This document shows positions 9,000 to 20,734 of a stretch of 64,000 bases of DNA, piece by piece. Each line of letters begins with the position of its first letter. Position 1 is the first letter of the stretch. The notes beneath the pieces are model-generated. The model saw only the letters and a list, made by a program, of their open reading frames with translations. It searched no databases and had not been told where the DNA came from. The stretch covers positions 1-64,000 of the forward strand of contig KB445793.1 in the NCBI GenBank assembly GCA_000320605.2, given 5' to 3'. The translations under genes were made by a program, and so were the position numbers. This DNA is from Gelatoporia subvermispora B. Its lineage: Eukaryota > Basidiomycota > Agaricomycetes > Polyporales > Gelatoporiaceae.

Positions 9000-10330
9000 C
9001 AGCAAAATCGCGCAGCTCAAAATCGGTACAAGGCCGCAACCGACTTCTCGGGCGCTCTTCCCTCCTGCGGCTTTGAATTACAACTCCGAGAAGCCAATAC
9101 GTGGCGGTGCGTCCTGTTCCTTTGGAAATGTCCCCTCGGTGCTCTTCCTTTGGACGTGCAGTTCGCAAACGCGCCGTTGGACGTGCAGTTCGCAAACGCG
9201 CCGTTGGACGCCGGGATCCTTGTGTACCCCTCCGGGTGATTCAAGGCAGGCGTCCATGCCCATCACCGCCCAGGATGTGATATGCTTGTTGGATGTGGTG
9301 AGATTCTGGATGGTGGTTGCCCCGCACGTGTTGCCGGCGGTGATGCAGGTGAGAACATTCGCGTCTGTCTGGCCCACACCTTGAGCTGACGAAACACCCC
9401 AGGAAACCGTCTTGCCTGTGTAGTATGTCGCTTGTACATATGCTGGAGTCAATATATGCGCGTCGTGCTTCACACCCTTCCCCTGCATTAGCTCCGCGAC
9501 TCAGCGCTGGGTTTACCACGACCCCTTACCATACATACAAGCCCATGCTGCGCCAGATGCACTCGGCCGCTCCCGTGTGTGCGCGGTTCTCACCAAACAG
9601 CTCTCCGAGGTCAGGGATGGCCATCTGGGTGCCAGCCACCACGCCAGCACATGGCCCCCGTCGATCTGCGCATACGGTCAGCCACTAGCATGTGGACACG
9701 GCTCACCTCCACCCGCATCCTTCCTAGATCCTCCGGACGAGAAGCCCAGCGAACCATTCGAAGCGTCTGCAATGCACCGTCAGGGGACCTCCGGTCCGAC
9801 TTCGAGGCCGTGCATCCACGTAGTCTAGTCACCAGGATGCACGACGCACCTGCCGACGTCTCCCCGGAAACTGTCCTTGCGTGGCACTCTCTCCCGATGC
9901 ACCGACTGCAAACGTGCCGTCGGACCATGGCATTCCTTGAAGACGTGTCCTAATCGTGGAAAGTCAGGCGTCCATGACATCCACCGTCCAGGACGCTGAG
10001 GACAGAGCCTGGTAACTGTCTGACGGTATGGCGCGAGCTTGGACGGCGATCGTCCCGCACGTGATGTCAGCGGTGATGCAGGTGAGACGACCTTGCTGTT
10101 CCATGCTGTGAGCCCATAAGCTCTGCAGGAGCACTTGCCAGCGCCGTAGGCCACGCAGTCTGTATGCGCAGGTCGATGTATGCGGGCCGTGCTTGGTGAG
10201 TCTCGGCTTGGCGGCAAGACGTTCTCGACTACGGCCCGTTGTACGCATTCAGCCGGTCTATGTGGCATATGTGGCATATAGAGCCGCTCTGTTGGTGTTC
10301 CTGCGGTCTTTTCGACTAATAACAAGGAAC
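9000..10330. repeat. Unidentified duplicated element, copy 1
   Basis: This stretch shares blocks with 21840-23260. One is the 'cgagaagccaatacgtggcg' block (9089 here, 21899 there). Another is a 'ggtggttgccccgcacgtg' block at 9312, which recurs degenerately at 10035 within this copy and at 22100. A 'tggacacggctcacct' block recurs near 9692 and 22480. Open frames on the minus strand (for example TCITAGNTCGATTIQN) are not a family I recognise. It may be a decayed mobile element or a decayed gene family. Confidence 0.5.
9154..9207. repeat. 27-bp perfect tandem duplication
   Basis: A 27-bp unit beginning acgtgcagttcgc and ending gcgccgttgg occurs twice head to tail (9154-9180 and 9181-9207). It is a recent local duplication inside the unidentified element. 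Confidence 0.9.
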
Positions 10331-10589
10331 CTCCTCTGGCGGTGACGGCCCGTGACCTACTTTCAAGGCCGCCCGCCAGAGTCAGTCGACTTTTGCTAGC
10401 ATATAGTCGGCCGCCTCTATCATTTCATCTATAGAAGAACGGCATTCCTGCGTAACTCGTCGTCTGACATGCTTTCTCCGGAGTGAAGGTCTAGCCACTC
10501 CCCGGGAGTATCTGCGGTCAGCTACTACAGGAGCATATGAATCCGGGTTCGAGTTTTAACGTGGTGCATGAGGGGCAGATAGAGTACAC

Positions 10590-11380
10590 CGTTCCAGTTT
10601 TATACTGTAAGTACATCATGCACGCGTCCAATTAAGACGCTGATATAAACTGCGTGGTGGAAGGCAAAGCGCGACGCATTTGATTCCTCGAACGACAACA
10701 CGAAGACCACATCATTCGCTGTGTATTGATCGATGATCACCCGAGCGCTAGCTTTTCCGGAGAGCGCACTCAGCTGAGTGCGATCACCTCTAGTACAGTA
10801 AACTCCAGTGCGATCTCTACGCATCGCAGCGACGCCCGTGCGTCCACGGTTACGATCCCGATATCTGTACAATCGTGGCCTACACCCGATCCGCTCTCGA
10901 AAATATTCATATCTCTGCGCCATTGTCGACCAAGAGATGACAAAATTGGCCATGTGGAGCTGAAGCTGGCCCTGCTCATTCAGAATCTGCTACGAAGATC
11001 GAGTGAGGTCGCGTCATCATTCTGACTAAATCTGATGAAGTACAACGATATCGCTCAGCTTGCGTCCATATCTTGGGAGACCAATCATCGAGTAAACGTG
11101 AGACGCTGTGGCGCTGTGGCTCAAGACCTTCGGGAGAAGGTGAAGAGGAAGTGCGACGCGCCAATGATGAGACAGAGGCGGGGCGGGGCGGTATCCGCGC
11201 TCATGCTTGACTCAGACTCCGACTCAAGCTCCAGCAACGCTACCGTGAACATTGCCCCGGGCGCATACATTCGATTCATGCTCCCGGACAAGCGATCCAG
11301 CCACGTCCAGTGGCCGTATCCAGCCTGTGAGGCCATGTTGGCCTTACGGCTCGAGGAATAGGTCTGAGGCCGGAAGCTAT
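10590..11380 (-). pseudogene. Decayed F-box/LRR-like gene
   Basis: Fragments match the intact gene at 23524-24979: WTWLDRLSGSMNRMY, ELESESESSMS, then FVISWSTM and CTRGDRTQLS near the C-terminus. Stops and frameshifts break it, and the N-terminal part with the F-box-like region is not recognisable. It sits at the same place relative to DUF6533-B as the intact gene does to DUF6533-D, so it is the counterpart in the direct duplication. Confidence 0.7.
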
Positions 11381-11649
11381 TCGTCGTGCGGCGGAACCGA
11401 GATCCGGAAACGACAAGAGCAATGGCTTGATCTCAATTGTGTCGCGTGTACATCTACTCGATGCTTCCGGACAAGCGAGCTAGATGAGACCCAAGTTGGC
11501 ATCACGGTTGTGGGGAAGCCTATCTGCGGAAACGGCCCGCAGCTGCGACGTCAGTGCCAGGGACAGCATGACCTGCGAGTACACTGAAGGCATCAACACC
11601 GAGTTGCAGTACAAGCATATGTACTTTTCATCCGCCCATCTAATAATCA

Positions 11650-13392
11650 TCACGCTGCATCAAATCCTTGCGCAGCTCCGTCTACCTCGACGATTTCCGA
11701 AAGGTACGGCCCAGGTGACTCTTGCGGGTCAGGGACACTGGTTTCTACTGCACAAGCCTCATGATATGCCGAGTTGGAGTCATGGCCTAGAGATTCACCC
11801 ATGTCACCAACGAAGGATGCGAACCTGAGGCTGACTGAGTGGGAGGTTTCCCCAGTTGTTGAGTGGGTTGAATATTGCCATGCATTGTCTTCTCTGCCTT
11901 GCTGGTCCTCCGTAGTTTGACGCAATTCTAGTAAGAAGTGCGATATAATGATTGAGGAGAGCCTTTTGAATGTTAGTATCTATTACGACTCCTCGAATTG
12001 GTCCCTGACTAACGGTTGGATGAAATCCACAACATAGGAGAAGGGCTACAGATATTCAGCATCAGCTTGCGATGTTCTGACGCAAAACGATCATAGACTT
12101 ACGATGATCGTTTGCCCAATTATGTTGAGCAGATTCAAACCTAGTAATGCGCTGCAATTTCGTCTGCTTCACGACATGTCTATCAGAATTAGAAGTGCAT
12201 ACAGGAAATACAACACGCCTAAAGTTAGTCAATATCACTTCATTCATAGGCAACATCAACGGACTCACCATTCCTCAGTAGCAATGTCACAAGCGGAGTT
12301 TCTAGTCCATTCCGAGTTGCTTCTCGCTGGACAGAGTACGTCCTAAGGACAGTGATGGAGACTACAATAACATCTGCAGCGATCATGCAAACCCGCGTAG
12401 CAATTGTTACTGACACCGCCATAAATCATATGCAGTGCAAGACCTGAAGACAAGTGAGGACTCACACCTAGCCGCATTTATTTTCAGACCATGTGCTCAT
12501 TTTCCATAGTCATAGTAAGCTCACCTATAATCGAAAGCAGCTGAGACACGCAAGGCGCTCGCACACGGTGTAGCGATGCGCGGGACAATGAGAATTCCAA
12601 TGATACGTGCATAAAATGTTGTGAACTACGTAGCCAAACCTTGTTAGTCTGGATGAGCTCGAATCTAGAAAGACCAAGAGGGCTTACAGCATTTGCCCCG
12701 ATGGGAACAAGGTTAAGCAGGCAGACAACACCAGATGACCACCGATCACCTCCGGTGAGGGCGTGGACACGAATCGCAGAGAACGCTATTGGCAAGCGAG
12801 GGTCAGCACCTCAGCTCACAGTACTTCTTCATGATATACCTGCCCATAGGAGATACAAGACGAAATTCACCACTTCTATCAGCCAATACATATCCCTGCA
12901 ACTGCGCATCCGGGTCATTCGCCCACTGAGTTGCCTCATGGAGGAATGGACGATAATAACAAACCTCTGTTTGGCGTGGGCCACATGGTTAGCAACATCC
13001 ACATATTAGCAACTTCGATCGCGTGAAACTTACTGTGGCCGCGAAGAATGGATCGAACTCATACACCAAGTTAATCAACGCCCAGGCGAATATCGACCAG
13101 CGGTTCAAGTGAAACAGAAGTGTGACACTACTGAACTTGCGGCCCCATATAAACTCGTATTCCCGTGCCCAAGTGGACAGATGGTCATAGACGACAACGG
13201 CTAAGACCGTAAGCACCCGAGTTGTACCATAACAAGGGGAATATACCTAAAGCCGCGACTACACAATAGCTCGCTGTGTAGCTACATGTGGCATTGAATG
13301 TTCGGCTTTGTTGTCGTGCGTTTCGCCGCTTACTCAGATTGTATAGTAGCAACAACATCGGCGGGTCCGAGTTGACCGTAGGTCCAGGACAT
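11650..13392 (-). CDS. DUF6533 multi-pass membrane protein, copy B
   Basis: 358 aa after splicing. Exons on the complement: 13334-13392, 13247-13281, 13034-13200, 12965-12966, 12840-12901, 12688-12785, 12525-12625, 12466-12467, 12269-12409, 12203-12218, 12103-12151, 12014-12045, 11650-11962. The first twelve exon lengths (59, 35, 167, 2, 62, 98, 101, 2, 141, 16, 49, 32) are identical to copies A and C, although the protein is clearly diverged. Signature VVYDHLSTWAREYEFIW is in exon 3, RVHALTGG in exon 6 and IATRVCMIAADVIV in exon 9. The donor after 12014 is gttagt, less usual than its neighbours. It is the most diverged of the three open copies. Function is unknown. Confidence 0.78.
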
Positions 13393-14289
13393 CCCAGTTA
13401 TACCTCAGTTGCTCGGGCGCAATATGTTTGAGTTAGGATTCCAGCAAGTAGCAGTGGATATATTTAGCTTACGAGAGGTGGATCAAATTTATATGTAGAC
13501 AGCGGCGGTGAGGCGGTGAGCAATGTACAAACCAGCCCCATGTTATGGCTTCGGTTCTTAGAAGCCAGGATTCTTCAGCATGGTGGAAGCGTCGATCTCA
13601 TCTGTCAGCCGTATCAAGGTGTCCGGCGGGGGTAACACGGACGTCTAATATATGAGATAGAAGGCGTGTAATTCAATAAATAGTGGTGAGAAGCATATGG
13701 TATAACCGCACAGGATTCATAGAGACTGACGCAGGGTAAGGTCGACCTTGAATTGAATGTCTCTGGTCTTCCAGCACATCTAGACCCTCGGACACATTAT
13801 GTGTGAACCCTGAAGGGTGTCAGATGATTAAATCCTCGGGAATCCATGTCAGTGAATGTACGCGCCACAGATTACAGTCTCCGCATTTTCGCGCTCTAGG
13901 AGTATTCCGCGTCTTTCACGTGCATTCAGTCGAGATACCGAGCTCCGGCTTGATCATATACATAGTGATCTCCAGAACATGTTGGTGAGTTCTTGCAAGT
14001 GAATACGACCCGATTTCAGTGCCGGTGGGCACCTGGTAGAATTGTCTCGGGTGATTTCAGTGGGTTGAATAGAGGATTTAATCTTTAAAGGCGCGGCACG
14101 CACCATACAGCGCGTGGGCATTTACGAAACTCAGATCATTGCAACCGTGGGCCGAGGTGTCTGCGCCGCAGAACATCTTCTGCAGTTTGTACGTGTACAT
14201 ACTTCATCGACATGTAGACACGGCTCGCCTACGCAAATAGTCATCATTTCCTGTGTCGAATGAGTCCAAATTTCCATGTCCCAACCATC
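13393..14289. other. Spacer upstream of DUF6533-B
   Basis: No convincing coding region. A region around 14210-14230 resembles the 'gacacggctcgcct' element seen in the unidentified repeats at 9.7 and 22.5 kb. Confidence 0.35.
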
Positions 14290-14640
14290 AGCACATCAAT
14301 GTCAATGTGTCCACATACTCACAATAGCCTTCAGCTTCCGTATGTCTTCTCATGTCGGTCTCGTCCGCATCATATGCCCGCTCCAGGTTCCCACACTCCC
14401 ACTTGATCACATCAGTGTCCCCGGTCGCGGCCCGTAGATGGCAGATACCAATCCGACGGTTTGTGGAGGCATCAAGCGAAGTCGCATCTGAAATTGACTG
14501 CTCCCAGATCGTTGTGTTCACGGCGGGGATGTCCGAGATTGCTGTCTGGGAACGCCCGCTGCTGACCGATCGCGACTACATCCTGAAATACCTGACAGTC
14601 ATGACAGATGGGCTATGCTGAATGCGCAGCGTCTAGGAGC
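14290..14640 (-). pseudogene. Short extra ASCC1-like fragment
   Basis: The minus-strand frame has NLERAYDADETDMRRHTEAEG. This aligns with the exon-3 end of the intact gene (DLERAHVMWVGP...EDVRRLKAVA) both in protein and in surrounding bases. It lies immediately downstream of another ASCC1-like pseudogene (14727-15846), so this block contains two fragments in tandem. Confidence 0.5.
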
Positions 14641-14726
14641 CAATTTAGAAGAGGTCATCCATTTGAGACCCTACACCACAAAGAGGTAAACAGAATACGC
14701 ACCAGCCACGATCATGTATGCGCCGA

Positions 14727-15846
14727 TCACACGAGTGGACAAGCCACAACATATGCATACTCCCCTTTGGGGCCCCAGCCTCCCATTTCACAGAGCTGCA
14801 CCTCGTCGTTTGTCCACTCCCCTAAGCCCACGGCGCGCATGCTTGTTGATCATCGTGACCGGGTCTGCGATTGGTTTGTCATTGCACACGAGACATTTAT
14901 TCTCCTTCCTTCCAGAAGGCATTCCGTCGTGTTACTGACGGCAACAGCTCTCAGTCTTGTCGCTGAGAGAAATCCTGCGTATGGGAATGGCATACAGTTG
15001 CGACTCTGGGGCCTTCGGCTGATGGTGCTGAGCGCCATGCAATGAGGCTATGATACATCAAATACGGTCCATCCAGGACCCAAGACATGAGACTGGCATT
15101 ATGTGGACGTCTATTGTCCACAAGCACATCCTCTTTCTTGAACGTATCACGCACGTACTCTGAGGGATGACAGATTGAACACATCCAAAATATGTCGATA
15201 TCAGAAGCTCGACGTACGCATCACAGCCTTCAGCCTCTGCATATCTCCTCCCGCACCATCACATGTGCCCGCTCTGAATCCTCGCGCTCCGGCTTCATCA
15301 GGTCCAAACTCCCTAGACGCACCTGCAGGAGCTCTCCGCCGGTAATGATGACACTGATGATTCCTGGACATCGAGAGGGGGCACGCCGAGGGTCGCATGC
15401 AGCTTGCGGGGAGGGACGACCATAGAACGGTTCAAGCCAGTGATGACGGGCGCGGTCTAAAGCGGTGCATCTGTGAAGGGCGCCATCTTCTCTTGGAGAG
15501 CAGTGTGGTGTTCCTGTCATAGATGCATGAGATATACAGCAAAAATTCCAAGATTCGCATGCCCCACGATGGAGAGCGCAAGGACGGAAGTAACAATAGC
15601 TCAGCTTAGAGTTGATGATAGAACTCGAAAGCAGGCGTCAATGAGTGCTTTTTATCCTCCCCATCACAGGTCTCGGCGCACTATTCCCTCTTTCAGCATC
15701 TCCAGTGACAATTTCTGCGCATGTTGAGTGTCTGCGGTAGCCTCTCTTGTCTCCGCCTCCATCTCTGCCTCGGCCCCTACCTCATCCACGGCCGCGTCCA
15801 TGCCAGCGTCCACCGTCCCATCCTCTCCCTCGGCCATTTCTGGCAC
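14727..15846 (-). pseudogene. ASCC1/AKAP7-like 2H-phosphoesterase gene, copy 2, disabled
   Basis: Colinear with the intact gene at 26963-28254, but broken. The start MSESILNSARNGRGRG is present, followed by a TGA about 28 codons in, within the Arg/Gly-rich stretch. The third exon keeps LLQVRLGSLDLMKPER, then loses the WVGPPPEGE segment and shifts frame. In the last exon GEWTNDEVQLCEMGGWGPKGEY is well conserved, but a TGA interrupts the segment just before it. Strong C-terminal conservation suggests recent inactivation. It lies upstream of DUF6533-B. Confidence 0.75.
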
Positions 15847-16254
15847 TATTCAAAATCGATTCAGACATCACAGAATTCTTGACAGAGCCCAAAGTGTACA
15901 GATTGAGATGACTCAATGTGAGACGCTGCACGCAACATATAGCAACTAGTAGCAGATCAAGTGCCTTGAACCTTCTGTGCGCCGCCACGAGCAAGCCAAA
16001 TAGCTTAATGCAACCTGATCCGTAAATTCATAAATTCTGGACGAGGAGTTATCAGCGTATAGAGCTTGATGCGAGTTGTTGGAACACAAAGCGTAAGTGG
16101 CTTGAGCGAGATGCGAAGGCGGGTTGTGCGCCTCGAGGGCATCAATTACAAGCGCCTGCTGCTGAACAACCTCGGAGTGAAAAGGTGTTCAGATCTTGCC
16201 CTGCGCGTCCATCTTCCCTCGTTGGTCGTGCCTACTGGACCCATGGCCTCTCAT

Positions 16255-18053
16255 GCTCACTATCCTTGCTGCGGCTGGCACTTTGAACAAGTCGAGGCTA
16301 CGGCACACAGCTTGAGTCTCCAACGCGCAGTGCGCCAAGCCTCTGAATTCTCAAAGCGCGAACGCGAGCTCACCCTAGACCTTAGGCACCAAGTTCGAAC
16401 TAATGGTCCTCCACACCATCGCCTCGTGCTTCTCCGCGTCCTCGCCGACTACCGCCTTCGAGGGCGGCTCCGCCGGTGCGCCGCCCCCGGCGCGCGTGGT
16501 GCTGACGCTGACGCGTCCCGCACGGTCGTCGTCGATTCCTGCCGTACCTCGGCGGCAACGCTGAACGCCCTGCGTATCTTGGAGGGGAAGGAGAGAAGGT
16601 TGGCCTGGTTGTTTCTGTTACTGATCCTGTTACTATTCGTCCTGCTGTGATGTCCCTGTCCGTGGCTCCGTCTCAATACCGTCTCGATAATGTCTGCCGT
16701 GGTCCGAGTGCACCACAGGGAGCGGGGGAGCGGTTCTTGTCGTACCTCCCGCACAGCGGGTTCCACAACCAGCGCATTGCGTTCGAGAACGCGTTCGTCC
16801 TTGCGCGTCTGCTCAACCGCAGCCTGCTGGTCCCGCCCGTGCGCCTCGGGCGACGAGCTGAGCGTGAACCTTGCCGCGAATGCAAGCAAGGCTGGGCTTG
16901 AGCACTGTCGGGACACCGGTGGCACGTTCGATCCCACAAGCGACACGCAAGTTGAAGAGCAAGAGGACGAATTGGACACACCTGTGTTTCCAGAAGAGTG
17001 CGAAGGCTACTTTGAGTACGCGAACGTACCTTGGGACTGGCTCGTCGACCTATCGGGCATCAGGGCGAACCAGCGGCTCGTCGCGCGCTGGAACTTCACG
17101 GACGCGTGGCTCGAGGAGCAACTCGACATAGCGGCCAACGAGACGTACGCGCTGAGCGACCTAGACCGGAGCGAATTTAGCTTCCAAGACTCCATCCCGC
17201 GCATGAAGCCCAGCGCACGGAAGTTTCGCGAGTGCATCTACATCCCTACCCCTGCAGAGTACCCGGGACGCCTCCCGCAGCTCGGGACGTTGTTTAGCTC
17301 AGCCCGGCCGCACTTCGAGAACAGGGAGAATGCGGAGCTACTCAAGCGTGTGCGACAGGCAATGGCGTTTGTGAATGCTCCCCTGCGCACTGCGGCAGAT
17401 GCGACTCGCGATACGATCGGCGAGCCGTACCTCGCGGCACACGTGCGCGTCGGTGATGGGCTGTTCGAGGAGAACAGTGCCGAGACGGTGCGTCGCATAT
17501 GGTGGTGGTTCCTCCGCGCGCTCGGGCACATGGACAGCAAGATCCTCGCGCTCGAGCGCACCCTCCTCGCGGATGAACTCGATGGCGCGGATTGGGACCC
17601 GGATATGCGTGCCCCGCCCGAGATCGCTCCGGACGGTCCAGCGCTGCGCACCCCGCACCCGCCCCTACCGGCTCTTCCCCGTGCGCGCGGGCGCCGCCTG
17701 CAATGCCCCGCGCCGCTGCACACGGGCGCAACGCTCCGCGCGCTGAACACACCGCTGTTCCTCGCGACGGACGCACACGATCCGCGCACGCACCCGCTGC
17801 TCGAGCCGCTCGTGCGCACGTTCCCGTGCGCGTTCTTCTTGCGGGATTTCGGGCGCGCGACGGCGCCGCTGGCGAGGCTCGAGAGCGGGGAGGACGGCGT
17901 GCGGCTGGGCCCGTTTTTGATGCCGTTTCTGGACGCGATGGTTGCGGGGCGCGCGTGGGCGGTGGTCGGGACGGAGGGGAGCACGTTTAGCACGTTTGTG
18001 GAGGATGTGCTGTGGTAGACGTATCATGGGTGGGAGATTGTGCAGCGTGGGTG
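16255..18053 (+). pseudogene. O-fucosyltransferase-like pseudogene, inverted copy
   Basis: Inverted duplicate of the gene at 3982-5865. The upstream region is recognisable from 16255. The start codon and membrane-anchor part are rearranged. At 16850/16851 a 26-bp deletion removes the counterpart of SRPLFYKPF and shifts the frame. Downstream the frame is open and close to the intact copy (VPWDWLVDLSGIRANQR, AHVRVGDGLFEEN, GTEGSTFSTFVEDVLW) until a TAG at 18016-18018 replaces the Arg codon just before the C-terminus. The reading frame from 16690 is an artefact of this shift in its first part. Confidence 0.85.
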
Positions 18054-18568
18054 AGGTGAACGAACGGCGTGTGTAGGCGCAGCTCACAGGGGGCTTTGAG
18101 ATTGGGTATATCCACTTGTAGCGATACCGATTTGTGTTTGTAGATGACTTTGATATACCGTGTTCTGTACTGTTTTCGATGCAAATTCTCCGCATCGTTG
18201 AACTTTCCATACACTAGCGAGCAACGAGTATAGAGCTATAGGTCTGGGTCGAATCAGTTGAAGCAACTAGAATAATTCTACAGAAAGGTAGATCATGTAC
18301 TACACAGTGTTGCAATTTCCTCGCCCACTAGCTGGTCAAAATGGGAACGGCCGAGATCTCTCGAATGCAGGAATTGGTTTTATCGTCGAGAAGACCACTA
18401 TCACTCATGCGATTCTCGAGTTCGACAGGATTACCGCTCTTCTATCGACCCCGTACAAAACCGAAATCAAGTCCTATGTGCACTACTTGCTACAAGCAAC
18501 TGTGTAGGCAATCGTCTGGGCGAGAGTGACAAACAATTTCCCTCGCGGCTCCGTTCGTCTGATAACCG

Positions 18569-20302
18569 CTATACCTCGTTCGGAGGATGGGTGACTACAT
18601 CAACCTCGATATCCACGACACCGCCTGGTGCAGATGCCTCTTTCGGATCACGAGTTTCGGGATCCATCGCGTGCATCTTGTCATCGTCGTAGTCATCGTC
18701 GTGGCCGAGAAGTTCGCCCATGTTGTCAATGAAGGATGCGAACCTGAGACTGCCCGACTCAGAGGTCGTCCCACTTCCTGAGCGAGTAGCTGAATGCCAT
18801 GCGTCATCTCCGGCAGTTTGGAGGTCGTTAGCTTGCCGTAAGCTCATCAAGAAATGCGATATGATCATCGATGACAGTCTCAAGAGGCTTCAGGGAAATA
18901 AGTGAAAATAAACCGATGTTGACTCACGGCGTAGCGAACTCCGAAGCATAGACAAAGAACTGGTAATGCGAAGTATTAGTTTCGTCTTCTCTCACGCAGT
19001 TCTCATTTGCTCACATTGATTACGTGCCCAAGCATGACGAGCAGATTCAAACATAACAGTGCGCTTTAATTGATCAGCTTTGTGCCGCCTTCACAAGGTT
19101 AGGGAAGTATACCAGAAAAACTGAATCCCTGTCAGCTCATAAGCACCGATCCATTGCTAGATGCATCGAGTGGTACGCACCGTTTCTTAACAACATAGTC
19201 ACAAGTGGTGTCTTGAACCCGTATCGAGTGGCGTCCCGGTGAATAGAGTACGTCTTCATGATAGTCACTGCGAGCACAATCACATCCGAGATGATCATGC
19301 ATATTCGCGTTGAGATTGCCACTGGAATCGCTCCGTTGGTGTGCAGTTCGACCAGCGAGAATATTGAGAAAACATACGTCTAGACGGAGCCATCAAAAAA
19401 GGACCTCGAAGAGGCTGATTCAAACTCACCCATCAAAAAAAGCCAACGTGACGCGCAAAGAGTACACACACGCCATACCGAGGTATGGATTGATGATAAT
19501 GGCAAATTTATATGTCTCGAACCATACAAACTGCGTAATGAAATCTTGTGAGATTGGCATACTAGGAGGCATAAAACGATGTTACACAATTTGTCGCGAT
19601 TGGCACAAGGTTAAGGAGGCATGAAATGCCAGATAGCCACCAGTTCCTTCCGGTGAGGCAATGGACTCGAATCGCAGAAAATACTAATACACAGCAATAA
19701 TCAGCACTTGATAGCACGTTATCCCCTCACGACATACCTGCCCATACAGCAAATAGTACAAGACTCAGTGCTGCGCCAAACCAATTCGCATTTCTGCAAC
19801 TTTGCACCAGACACGTTCACTCATTGAGCTATGTAGACCTAGAAAGAAACGACGAGATCATACCTCTGTTTGGTATACGTAAGTCAATGAGTAATTCTTT
19901 AACATGTTGAAGCCTCAGCACGTGTGCTACTTACCGTGGCCGTAGTAAATTGTGTGAATTCCAGAGCCAAGTCGGTGAGTGCCCAAATGAAAGTCGTCCA
20001 GCGATTCAGACAAAACAGGAGGGTGACACTGCTGAATTTTCTGCCCCACATAAACTCGTGTTCCCGTGCCAAGGTGGTCAAGTGATCATATATGACAATA
20101 ACTGCGACCGTGAGGGCCCAATTACATATCAGCATAATAATATGGAGACGTTACCGGAACTTGCGACTGTAACATAGCTATCTATATAGCTACGCATAAC
20201 ATAAGGCGAACGGTATTCCTAATGACGATGTATCGGAGCTCACCTAGCTCGTAAGGTAGTCTCAATCTCGGCGGGAGTAAGTGGACCATAGATTTGCGAC
20301 AT
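18569..20302 (-). CDS. DUF6533 multi-pass membrane protein, copy C
   Basis: 360 aa after splicing. Exons on the complement: 20244-20302, 20155-20189, 19935-20101, 19864-19865, 19738-19799, 19586-19683, 19430-19530, 19378-19379, 19181-19321, 19113-19128, 19015-19063, 18928-18959, 18569-18887. It is the closest relative of copy A, of which it is the inverted duplicate. It has YDHLTTLAREHEFMW, RVHCLTGRNWW, STRICMIISDVIVL and the acidic tail GELLGHDDDYDDD. No stop or frameshift is seen with this splicing. Conserved splicing phases despite sequence change point to continued function after duplication, but transcription is not shown. Confidence 0.8.
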
Positions 20303-20734
20303 GCTGCTATCCTCAGTCGGGCGGGTACTTGGGTAGAGAGTCAACAGCGGAATGGTTGTGCATCCAGAGAGCAAACATCAGTTCTTTTAACCTTCGAGAG
20401 GCGAACAAAGATTCAAGTCGTGATAGGGTAACGCGGTGCGTAGAAAGACATTGAGCAATTTCGCAACACGGCCATCATCTAACCGCGATCTAACCAGTTT
20501 TATCGGATTGATAACATGAATATCCCCCTATTCTTCATCCGATCAAGGACTGACAACGTGCAATTATCAGCTTCATCCAGCAACTGCAACGGGATATCTG
20601 CCATGTGCATCATATGTGGGTTATGAATGAGACAGAAGGCACAGAGCCGAACAGGAAGGCAATGACCTGTGAGACTTTGCATCACGGAGATTAGCACAGG
20701 GTCCGCGTCGATGTAATCATGTAATTCATACTTG

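Noticed and set aside
9245..9488. Minus-strand frame with regularly spaced cysteines, considered as a hydrophobin-like protein
   Set aside because: The Cys pattern does not fit hydrophobins, the repeated VCELHVQR part comes from a 27-bp DNA duplication, and the other copy of the element is not open.
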